In this document: positions 35,872 to 45,330 of the stretch, one piece after another
How the letters are laid out: the number at the start of each line of letters is the position of its first letter
How positions within the stretch are numbered: the stretch's first letter is position 1
Source: Lepeophtheirus salmonis
Lineage: Eukaryota > Arthropoda > Copepoda > Siphonostomatoida > Caligidae
Length of the DNA stretch: 64,000 nucleotides
Direction of reading: 5' to 3'
Assembly: GCF_016086655.4 (NCBI RefSeq)
Contig: NC_052135.2
Span: forward strand, 8,522,363-8,586,362
Translations under genes and position numbers: made by a program
Notes under the pieces: generated by a model
The model's input: the letters and a program-made list of their open reading frames with translations, nothing else
Database searches by the model: none
Told to the model about the DNA's origin: nothing

Positions 35872-36090
35872 TGTGGCGTTCAGTGACCAACCCCTATTTA
35901 TTCCTTTTTGTTATTTTTATCGAGACTTCCTTTTTCCTTTCGTTCAAAGAAGAACCACATTTTTCGTTCGTGATAATAAATCAATTAATATTTTTATAAC
36001 CTGGATCTCATCTATTCCTTCGAATTAATTATTAGTTACGGACTCGTACACGTGGAATTACTATTATACCTTATATATCAAAAATCCATA
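35872..36090 (+). repeat. Ty3/gypsy 3' LTR
   Basis: 219 bp, matching 31610-31829 except for one C/T difference and one missing base near the right end. Confidence 0.92.
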
Positions 36091-36400
36091 GCACACCAGC
36101 CTCATAAGCCATATTACTCAAAGAGCGCTACTTTTTGCATTTGATCTTCGACCTTGTTACCTCAATCAACCTGGTTGATCTCATAGGCCTCGGGTGCCAA
36201 CTCCTAGACCTGTCATCGACACTCTTGTCTTCTTTGTACCACACGATCGTGTAGTGGATCGATGAATTGGGTAAGTTGAGGTCTTTCAGGGCCTTGGCCC
36301 TAAAGCTCTTTTCTTCCAAACGAAGCAAAATGATGGCAATATTCTGGTTGATGATGTCTCGTGAGTGGCTCAACAGCACATTAAAAAAACTGCTTTAAAG
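36091..36400 (-). pseudogene. Tc1-like transposase, N-terminal end, right of the gypsy element
   Basis: The minus strand is open at 36128-36379: INQNIAIILLRLEEKSFRAK, ALKDLNLPNSSIHYTIVWYK, then RPMRSTRLIEVTRSKIKCKK. After a stop come RSLSNMAYEAGV, ending at the LTR. These are the two helix-turn-helix parts of a Tc1-like transposase. The sequence resumes only at the C-terminal SPDAN motif at 31609, so about 150 to 170 codons with the first two catalytic residues are missing between the halves. Confidence 0.7.
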
Positions 36401-36420
36401 AGTAACAAGGATGAAGGTTG

Positions 36421-37029
36421 TGTGATTCATATCTAATAAATTGAATTTAAAAAAATACAGTCATCCAGGGTAAATTTGAATGTAATTATGACTTATGGCT
36501 ATGACCAACAACATATTTGTGGGCCGTGTAAACTGTATATTTGTATATGATAAACATACAAATATATATAATGAATTTGTAATTGAAATTTATTACCTCG
36601 TAAAATATTTGGTTTGCATGTACAATACACAAAGTAAGAAATGAATACACACACACACAATAAAAAGAGCTTAAATATATCTGTAAAAATATACTTAAAT
36701 ATTGGCAATATAAACACAAATGAAATTTAACTAAAAATGAAATACAAAAGATTCGTACATTGCAATATCCTCGACTCTTATTATATGAATTTCTTATGCT
36801 CTTATTTTTCTATTTTCTGTGGGGGAAAATAGGGTCCTGCACCCAATTTTTACCTTCAGAGTGAGTATTTCAATGGTGGTGGTGGTGTCCTTATTTAGAA
36901 AGCGCACATAAACTCTAATTTTGGATCAATTTAAGAACTATCTAAGACTATAAAGGGATATTTGTAGGTGTAAATTATTGTGAACGTCCCCAAATAAATG
37001 ATTCATAATTAGAACAATAATTAGGAGTT
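36421..37029. other. intronic DNA with a CA microsatellite
   Basis: Holds a short ACACACACACACAC run near 36645 and a GGTGGTGGTGG run near 36875. No gene recognised. Confidence 0.45.
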
Positions 37030-37240
37030 ATGATTGTAAGTTCTTGTTGGAATCCGAAAAGAATTGGAGATAGACATCAGAGTAATCCTTGCCGATTTCC
37101 TTGTTTATTTCCTTCTCCTCCTCCTGCACAGCTGATTGTAGCTGCTCTCCTCCAAAACTTTCTTCAGGGTTACAATTTTTTGTCGGTTTCTTTTTTTTTA
37201 ATTGCCCAAAAAACACATATGATTTTCATAACTAAGTATT
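37030..37240. mobile_element. family A MITE, partial copy
   Basis: Contains GAGATAGACATCAGAGTAAT, CTTCTCCTCCTCCTGCACAG, CTGATTGTAGCTGCTCTCCT and, at the end, CACATATGATTTTCATAA, the block order of family A in reverse orientation to the copy at 10899. The far half is missing. The short open frames across it are shadows of the repeat. Confidence 0.5.
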
Positions 37241-37714
37241 TGTTATATAGGATGACAATAAACGAAGAAAATTAAGAAAAATGGATTATTGAATAAGGAT
37301 AAACATTATATTTGTGTTTTATAGAGTATTTAGCGGTATTTTATTTGAAATTATTTTATGAGTTATTTTATCATACCTTAACTTTGGAGCTTTTGTTATA
37401 TTTTTTAAATGCCTGTATATGGATTTCCTTTTGATATTGTCGTGTTCTGATATATTTTTTAGGTTAAACGAATGCCACAAATAAAGGGCAAGAAAAACAC
37501 TCTCCTAAAAAACTCAATTATTTCCAATGTATTATGCGTTATAGATATGTTGTTTAATGACGTTATTAATTGTTGTATGGTGGCATGTAACAGACACTGT
37601 CCATACATTTTTAATTATCATTTTCTCTTTTAATGTTTAAAGTAATGCCTTTATCCAGGGAATACTCTAAAGAACTATTTAATGAAAAAAATTCATTATA
37701 AGAAGAATTGAACA
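37241..37714. other. intronic DNA, nothing recognised
   Basis: AT-rich; no domain, repeat end or RNA gene seen. Confidence 0.4.
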
Positions 37715-37925
37715 TCGAAATCGAAGTCATTCTTGTGTATGTCCTTATTTTTCCCTCCTCCACCTCTCCTCGTCACAGTTGCTTGTAGCTGATCTAATAA
37801 ACGTCATGACAGCTAAGTTGCTCTTCTCGAAAACCTTCTTAAATTGTCAGGGTGTCCATGTTGATTTTCGGCTTCTTCTTTCTAACATGCCCAAAATACA
37901 TACGATTTTCATCACAAGAATAAAG
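37715..37925. mobile_element. family A MITE, partial copy
   Basis: CACAGTTGCTTGTAGCTGAT, CTAATAAACGTCATGACAGC, AAATTGTCAGGGTGTCCATG and the terminal GCCCAAAATACATACGATTT identify family A in the same orientation as the copy at 37030. Confidence 0.55.
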
Positions 37926-39359
37926 TATCCTAGGAAGGTAGTTACAATAAAGAACAGATCGTGACCATTGTTTCGGTAAGATCTAGCTTATTTTTGACTG
38001 ATTTAGATATTAAAAAATATCCTTTCCTTTCGCAGGAAATCTTAGCTGGTTCGTACAATAGATTAGAAGATTTTTGTCTGATTTTTAGCGATATCAGAAA
38101 TTTAAAAATTAAATAATATAGATATCTAAAAAAAACCAAAAACTCCACACTTTCAAGAACAGAGGTTTAGGGAAAATTATCTCTTAAGTGCCAATAAATT
38201 TTTAACAGGGCTAACAAAAACAAAAAAATAACTAAACCTGTTGGCTAGTGGCTAATTTTAATTATCGTCGATCCCTGCTTATAAAAATCGGGCAACACTG
38301 ATCGTGTCTAAGTAGTGAGGAGAAGACCAAGGTTTGTATCAGGGTGGAGTCATATCTCTTTTCTTTTTTATGGAGAAAGAAGGTTCTAAGAAATGAATGA
38401 TGGATTGGTTTTAGGTACAAAATACATTGATGTAATAAGTAGTTCGTACTTATATTATTTATACAAATTTGAATGTATGAAACAAATGTTTCCCTCCATC
38501 TCATCATTGTTCTACATGACGTATATCAATATAACAATGAAGCATGAGGCATAAGAATACATATACATAATGCATTAAGTATGTTTGTATAATAATACAA
38601 ATATTAATTGCTAAGTTTAATGGATGAATTATAATCCACTCCTTTCACTCTGAAAGGGGTTTCGATCTTAATTATTTCCCGATTTCCCTTCATTAGAAAT
38701 CCCTCTTTTTATGGTTTGGTGCTTGAAGTCATGTTTGTGACACTTGACTTTACCAATCCTCTATCAATGAACTCAATGTTAATTAAGTGAGTACTGTATA
38801 TACTTCATTCTTAGCTAGATACAATTAATTAATCATTCAAATGTCTGTATATGTACAAGATACACCTCTTTGATTCACCATTCATTTAAATCTTTTTCAA
38901 ATAATTTAGAATAGACAAATAAACTTTTTTCGAATATGTAAACATTTGTATACAGTTTTCTTAATTTATTTAATATTTTACATACAAGTTGGATATTTTA
39001 AATCTGACACACGTTAGACCTCAATATCTTCACAACCCTGAGATCTACGTTTATGAAAGTATGCTCAGCAGATTTAACTGGCAGAATTGTAAAAGAAAAC
39101 ATACAAAGTTATTGTGATGTCCTCTAAATGCAAAAGAGGTGCGGCTACTATTGTGTGTCTCTGTACCGGGTGCACGCCCAAGGACGCAAATAGATAATGA
39201 TGATAGAGAGCTTAAATTGATGTTAAAAGATTCGGTTTTAATACTAGAATTTTTTTGAATGGTGTTGTTGAAGCTTTAGGTAGTTGGTTTGAGTAATGTA
39301 CTTCACTATGGTCCATAAATGTAGGAACAAAAGATTTGTGAATGGGGTATGAGCGTTGT
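37926..39359. other. intronic DNA, nothing recognised
   Basis: Short open frames at 37942-38148 and 38262-38507 on the minus strand have no domain. No repeat ends found. Confidence 0.4.
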
Positions 39360-40310
39360 TTGTTTATATTCGTTTGTAAACAAAACTACAGAGAATGGTG
39401 TCGTCTTGTGGTAAAATAATAAATTCCTGACTCACGGTGTTTTCTATTGGATTTTTTTTTACATTAACCATTGGAGTCAGATTCCTGAATCTTGTTTGCA
39501 TAACTCCAATGATTTGTATTCTGACAATCTCAGTCCTTTTATATTTTGAAATCTGATTTTTATATTCCTTAAATTCTTCTATATCGACATTGGGATCCAA
39601 AATATATGTTTTCTTGTAGGAGAAACATTCTTTATTCTTCGCTGGCAGTCATTTTGGCTATGTCTCTGATCTCCAAATCTTTGATATCTTTGTGTTGATG
39701 TTGAAATATATATTTTTTGATTATGATTATTTGCCTTTTTTGCATTGAAATTACTTTCAGGGTTCAAAAGTTTTTGTTTAAAATTAGCACTTTCCTATGA
39801 TAAATACTTCTCACCGATATCCTGTAGAGTAGGTTCCTTTAATTTAAGAATTTCTTTTGAAGGATCTTGTCCTGTGGTCCTACTACTAGACAAATTCTCA
39901 AATGATCTTCCAAACTGTAATTTTAGAGCTCTCATTCCTGTGTTAGTGCTTTTTCTCGGTTAAAAATAAATTTAAAAAAATTCTCTCGACTATTTACATT
40001 TATTGAAGTCAACTCTCCAATTCAAGACGGAGTATTTTTCATGATAATACTTATTCAACACATCTAAACAATCATCAATACTTTTAATGTCTCCCATATC
40101 TCAAAACTGTACGAGATTTCCCCGACAAGACGAATAAAGCCAGTTATCTACATATCCTCAATGTTTTTCGAACAGTAAGTTGGACATTAAATTCGGAGAA
40201 TAAAATCTCCTAAATGATTTTATCCAGTTTTTCAATTCCATAGGACTGTCGTTGACTTCTAGAGGTTCTGGTTTTCATGAAACATCTATTCGGGTTCTTC
40301 TACTCCACTC
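39360..40310 (-). pseudogene. LTR-retrotransposon gag relic
   Basis: The minus strand, read across frames, gives KPEPLEVNDSPMELKNWIKS, then IKSIDDCLDVLNKYYHEKYS and TNTGMRALKLQFGRSF. A basic stretch RYQRFGDQRHSQNDCQRR resembles a decayed zinc knuckle, and KNPIENTVSQEFIILPQDDT follows. The order (alpha-helical capsid-like part, then knuckle) fits a retroelement gag. There are many frame breaks and no reverse transcriptase next to it. It is unlike the gag at 31870. Assignment is from pattern only. Confidence 0.45.
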
Positions 40311-40673
40311 TGAAGTAATATGTTGAAAATCATTCGTCCAATTTTAACTGTATGATTTTACTCGAAGAATATTATACGATGAATGCAAATTGATTTTTCT
40401 TATTCATCACACTTTTTGTAATTTTAAGATTCTATAATCTCTTATGTTGAAATATTCTCCCATTCTGCACACTCCTCTATGAGGTTGTTGCATTTATTTA
40501 ATTTAGAGTCAACCTCACTGTTTCCATGCTAATAAACAGCTTAATTAGCTAGAATACAATAATCTTTTTTGGGGATACTTGTAACCTTACTACTCATTTC
40601 ACTATGACTCGCTATAGACATTACGAGCTAATGACATCCTTTTCCAATCTTCTAATAAAGAGGCTTGATAGAT

Positions 40674-40787
40674 TAGGATTAAGAAAAATTAAAAATTCTT
40701 AGGAAAATTTGTAGAATTATTAAAATAGGAATTAAATAACAAAATAATCCCACAAATTCTCAGAATACATAATTTTTCTTAATCCTA
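40674..40787. repeat. 114-bp inverted-repeat hairpin
   Basis: The left arm begins TAGGATTAAGAAAAATTA; the right arm ends TAATTTTTCTTAATCCTA, its exact complement, and the imperfect pairing continues inward through ATTCTTAGGAAAATTTGT and ACAAATTCTCAGAAT to about 36 bp. It looks like a small MITE. Thirteen bases further on, a family B end begins. Confidence 0.65.
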
Positions 40788-40800
40788 CTTCGCCACGCAG

Positions 40801-40990
40801 TACCGAGTAGTAGTCCATTAACTTTGAACACTTTGAATTTTAAACTTTAACCAGATATAATTTATTAATGAACAATATTATTTCAACAAAAAAAATTAAT
40901 ACGCTAAATAGATGTATGTCTAAGCTCTCTTAATCTTTAAATTAACCGTCTTTAGTGGCAATAATGGTTTCCAGACAAAGCACAGTGCTT
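40801..40990 (-). mobile_element. family B mariner-like element, end fragment
   Basis: TACCGAGTAGTAGTCCATTA, ACACTTTGAATTTTAAACTT and the CTAAGCTCTCTTAATC block match the 3' terminus and C-terminal codons of family B. About 190 bp only. A separate plus-strand scrap at 41345-41420 (AGCTATCAAAAAACAG..., TGAACTCTTTTTTGACACTT) matches a middle part of the same family. Confidence 0.6.
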
Positions 40991-41539
40991 CATTTAACAG
41001 AAAAAATGCCAAAACCATAAATATCAATATTATATATATATATTTTTCTTTTTTGCTTACATATCATAAAAATGTGTCTATATTTGGTGAGTACATGCAT
41101 TAAAAAACATTTTAATGAACAGTAAAGTTTTTTTTTCTTTTTTCCACATAAAGACTTTATTTGTTTGGAGAAGTTACATATATAAAAGCATACACAAATA
41201 AACATATTAGTTTAGAACTAAATCCCTAAACAAAAGTCAATACAACTGTTAATTAGCAAGATGAGTCAAAATATAATAGAAATACTCTGTAGTAGTTAAT
41301 CACAGTACTAAATCGCAGTCCGCCAAGGCATGAATAACTGTGTTAAACAATTTTCTACAGTCTTTGAGAGCTATCAAAAAACAGTCTCTTTTGAACTCTT
41401 TTTTGACACTTTTGCCCACCACCCCCCTACTGGGTGTGAGGAAATAGTAGCTCGCTATTAAGTCTACAGATGCTTTGAAAGGTCCATTATCACTTTTTGA
41501 TAGAGTTTGGTCATTATTATTGAGATCAGAGATAGTTCT

Positions 41540-42660
41540 CCTCCCGCAAAGATCTTGGTTATTTGATTGAAGGCAAATAAATCCTATGAAATAACTTAAT
41601 AAGCCAGGACTTCAATTGTCCTCTCAGTGAGCCAGGTAATAACTGTTCCCCTATATCGAATATTAGGAAATTATAGAGTTTAACCCTCTTTAGAAGATTG
41701 AAACTTCTCCATTGGTAAATAAAAGAAAACACATACTTTTTAAGAGTGTCCAGTTTGAATAAGAGTAATTTTTGGTATCCCATATAATTCCCGATATTTC
41801 CACTGTATCTTTAATTGAACAGCTGGCAATTTGAATATCCTTACTTGGGCTCCATTTACATATAGGAAGAACAACAGTCTTTTTATACTTGATTTACAAA
41901 CTGGACCTCATTTCATATTTCTTGAAGTAAATTAAAGTTATTTCAATTACTTTACTTAAATGAACCTCAGACTTAGCTTCACACATCTATGTGACGTTGT
42001 CGGCATACATATCAATTATATGTCTCAAGGTCCCAAAATCCACTCCAAACCCATTGAAATTCTTTATAATCGAATTTCCAAGATCTTTTAGTGGAGTGAA
42101 AAATAATAGGGAACTGAAGGACATACTTGACCGCAACTCTTTCTTAAAGTAATTGGGTCGCTTTTCAATACCCCCATCAAATAGTTGATGTGCCATTGAC
42201 GAGAAGAGCTCTAATGGGATAAAGAGTATTCTTTTGGAAGACATCTTTCAACTACTTTCAAAATATGACTGTGTATGACAGAATCAAATTATTAGATGAA
42301 GTCTAAGAATCTATAATTGTACCAAAAGTTCCCTTTTAACGTACAATTTCAACAACAGACTGTAGATTTCTTAAAATTTCTAAAATCTTCCTGTCCTTTA
42401 GGAAGCTTTTTTGTTCTTTGTCTTGTTTGTAGCTCAAAATTGGTTCTACTTTACGAGCAAGAACACCCGAAAGAATGCAATAGCTCTCATTGAGCACTGT
42501 GGTTGTCTTTCATTGTTGATACACGTAGCTAGCCCCTTTTTAGGGATTATAACTATCCGCCCTTCAATTGTGGAGCCTTGCACGAATTTCCATAGACTTC
42601 CCAGTTCAACTAAATAGGGAATAGCCTTATCTACACATTTGGTGAAAAGCTTTTCCATCC
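41540..42660 (-). pseudogene. LINE reverse transcriptase relic
   Basis: On the minus strand: ELGSLWKFVQGSTIEGRIVI and IPKKG, then, one frame over, TTVLNESYCILSGVLARK near 42450-42580. Next comes IIKNFNGFGVDFGTLRHIID near 42060. Finally VFSFIYQWRSFNLLKRVKLY near 41690, the post-catalytic region typical of LINEs. IPKKG...NWRPITVLNESY is the opening of a non-LTR reverse transcriptase (finger region), and the nearly identical PITVLNESYGILSGILAQ lies in inverted orientation at about 45120. Frameshifts and missing catalytic segments make it dead. Confidence 0.65.
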
Positions 42661-43200
42661 TTAAAATGTTTTTTTTTATGTATTTTGATAAAACATTTAT
42701 CGTGAAAATTGAATATTTTCCTATAGTAGAACAAGGAAGATTAGATCTTTCACCCCCCCCCTCTCAATCTTTTGGAAGTATAAATGAAAGAACTTCAAAA
42801 TTCCCTGTGGGTCAGTGACAGTTTAAAAAAGTTTGAGAACGACTGGTTTATACTTTTGAAATTCTTTTACGTAAAACCCTAGTGAATGATACAATAATTC
42901 ATTCACTATTAAGCTTGAATTTTTCAAATTACCATGCATTTTATACTATAAAAAATAGATGTATAATAAAATGATATAATGAATATTTTCTTGTATTTAA
43001 AAAAATATCTAGAGATTTACCAAGGGTTCAAGAAGCAATAAAGGCTTGCGCTCGTTCTGTTTGATATAAAAAGTAACTCCCACAAAAAAATATGTATCCA
43101 TGTTCAGTTCTATTGCCAAGATGCAATTTGACGCAACTCTCGTCATTTTAAATCTTTACTCTCTCATTTTTATTTCGGGACGATACCCTCTAGAATAAAC

Positions 43201-43521
43201 ATGTTCCCCTCCGCTAGTCAGTCAACCAATATTTTCTATAGAATTATTAACCCGCCTCCATCTAACAAAAAAGTATTTATAAATGAAAAACAAGTAATTG
43301 AGTCATCTGTTTTTCCAATTGGGCTATATTCTGAAGAAGCTGGAGAAGCATTAAATAAAAAAGTTAGAAATGCAGGACTTAATCAGACAAGAAAATCATC
43401 AAGTATTAACATTCAGACAGATCATATTGGCCATTGTATGATAAGTAGTGATCCCTTAATATCTTCAATACGAAAATATAATACTAAAGGAGATAAAAAA
43501 AAGCTATTAACAGAAATTTAG
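43201..43521 (+). CDS. hypothetical 106-residue protein, possibly element-derived
   Basis: An open frame of 106 codons with normal-looking composition: NKKVFINEKQVIESSVFPIG, then LYSEEAGEALNKKVRNAGLN, QTRKSSSINIQTDH and ISSDPLISSIRKYNTKGDKK. I recall the pattern (LLPIGxLSEEAxEARNK ... RKxSR ... SSDPxISSLRK) from many uncharacterised arthropod proteins that occur in multiple copies, probably carried by a mobile element; this is from memory and not tested. After the stop, another frame reads KVNVESDEMD and stops, suggesting a frameshifted acidic C-terminus. It may be the last piece of a longer broken gene. Function unknown. Confidence 0.4.
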   Translation: MFPSASQSTNIFYRIINPPPSNKKVFINEKQVIESSVFPIGLYSEEAGEALNKKVRNAGLNQTRKSSSINIQTDHIGHCMISSDPLISSIRKYNTKGDKKKLLTEI

Positions 43522-43789
43522 TCAATATATATAATGATAAAGTAAACGTTGAATCTGATGAGATGGATTAAATTTATGTTTTTTTTTATTTGCCCTATAT
43601 AAGCAAATAAATTATATTTAAATTATTTTCATAAAAATAAAGATAAATGCTTTAAAAATTATATTAAATCTGTTGAAGCTAATATATTTTTGACTATTAA
43701 GCTATATAAAACTTAAATTACAACTGGAATGGTAAAAATCAATATAATATCAATTTTTGTAGTTTTGGCCGCTTTTTGGGGGAAATAAA

Positions 43790-44362
43790 GGACTGTGCGA
43801 CGGTGAAATGCCTGGTAACTGCTCCAGATGTAGTCCTCTATCATGGTGTCCCAGTACTGGCTAACTGTGGCTTTGAGGACCTCTGTGTTAGGATGATGGA
43901 CACTGTAGGCCTTCCCCTTTACATACGCCCGAAAAGTGTATCGAGGGGGTTTGAATCATGGGCGTAGGGTGGCCAAAAGTGTTAAAATAGAGTTTAAAAA
44001 ACCCTTCAAAATACTGATTCATAAGAGTCTTGCAACAAAGGAGATGGGGTTCTTTTATTTCTATTGTCAAAAGTGGCCTTTCCATCCGTATATAGCTTTT
44101 TCCACCCACTTTTCTAATATTTCTCTGGACAGTCTAGTGTGAAACTCCAGGATCTCTTGCATGAACCTCATGGACTTGAAAGGATTGGCCTTTGGTGTTT
44201 TTTAACTCATCTAGTTTAGCCTTTTTGACAGAGCCTTCAGAGCTCAGGTTTGTTATATTTTGTAACAAATTGCTTATGCTTTTATTTAACAAAATATGAA
44301 TTAATCAACCTTAATTAATTATTGAAATAATATGTCTTCAGATTTCAATTGACCACCCGTTA
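43790..44362 (-). mobile_element. family B mariner-like element, copy 4
   Basis: On the minus strand the right end reads TAACGGGTGGTCAATTGAAA (family B terminus). Then come GSVKKAKLDELKNT and VHEVHARDPGVSH (DNA-binding part), a gap, and HHPNTEVLKATVSQYWDTMI with EDYIWSSYQAFHRR (C-terminus). The catalytic middle is deleted and the distal terminal repeat is lost near 43790. Confidence 0.7.
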
Positions 44363-44959
44363 TATTTTCATATTTTATTAATACCATTGTTATTACTGAG
44401 ATCATATAATTGTGTCACTACTTAAAATGAAGTGACTCAATTAATACAGTGATGTGACATTTTATTTATAGTTATCAAACCTAAAACAGAAGTCAAATGA
44501 ATGAAATTGATAGTTATCTTCCATTTAAATAAAAAATGACTGATTATTCCTTTTGAGGCACTGAAAAATTACACCACTTAAAGTAGAAAAACTTGGAATA
44601 GTATAATGAAAAGAGAAACAATGATGAATTGTGTTTGAAAAGTTATATTGTGGCCAAATCTTGAATATTTCAAATGTCAACACAAAACCTACTATAATTG
44701 ACCAAAATATATGCTGTAAAAAAGTAATTGGGTTTTAGCTTTTCTTGAAATCCCTTAACGGATTTATCTATTTTTTAAATCCAAGACAAATTCTTGCGGA
44801 AAACAAAATACTATACGATAACTGAAATAACTACGATAATATCAAAGGAATAAGCTATCCCCTGATTCCTCAGACACAGCATATCAGCTGTAGATATTTG
44901 AATAGTTGGAGAGGGAGGTGGGAGGTGGTGTGATTAATCATCTGTAATCTGTTGTAAGA
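44363..44959. other. intronic DNA, nothing recognised
   Basis: AT-rich; no coding or repeat signal assigned. Confidence 0.4.
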
Positions 44960-45330
44960 GAAGAAAATGACGAAATTAAAGACACATGAATCTTTGATCT
45001 GTGAATGGATCGGTCCTAAGGGAAGTCCATGGAAATATATGGGCATCTTCCAAAGTTGTTGATGAGGGGAAAGATAGCCTTGATTCCCAATAAAGGTTCG
45101 CCTACGGATGTCATTAACTGGAGACCAATTACTGTTCTTAATGAAAGCTATGGAATCCTTTCTGGTATTCTGGCTCAAAATGGAGCCAATTTTAAATTAT
45201 AAGCTTGGTCTGGCGCAGAATGGATTCCCGAATAGGAGGAGGATTTCCGACATTTCAAGAAGTATTCAAACTGGAATTGAGAGTATACAAAATAAGGGGA
45301 GATTTTGTGAGCAATAAATAAACTCCTTCC
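44960..45330 (+). pseudogene. LINE reverse transcriptase fragment
   Basis: The plus strand gives LRGKIALIPNKGSPTDVINW followed directly by RPITVLNESYGILSGILAQ. A frame change then gives PILNYKLGLAQNGFPNRRRI and SDISRSIQTGIESIQNKG. This is the conserved start of a non-LTR reverse transcriptase (NWRPI...L...YKI... and the GF.P.R motif). Only this part is present, and it ends near 45330. It is in the opposite orientation to the relic at 41540-42660, with near-identical residues in the shared part. Confidence 0.75.

Larger units (their letters stand above)
31610..36090 (+). mobile_element. Ty3/gypsy LTR retrotransposon, 4.5 kb
   Basis: Two near-identical LTRs enclose gag and pol in the order protease, reverse transcriptase, RNase H, integrase, which defines Ty3/gypsy. 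A TGG primer-binding site follows the 5' LTR and a polypurine tract precedes the 3' LTR. Only about 46 bp separates the end of integrase from the polypurine tract, so there is no envelope gene. It lies in the arrestin intron in antisense orientation, between two ends of a Tc1-like transposase. Confidence 0.93.
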
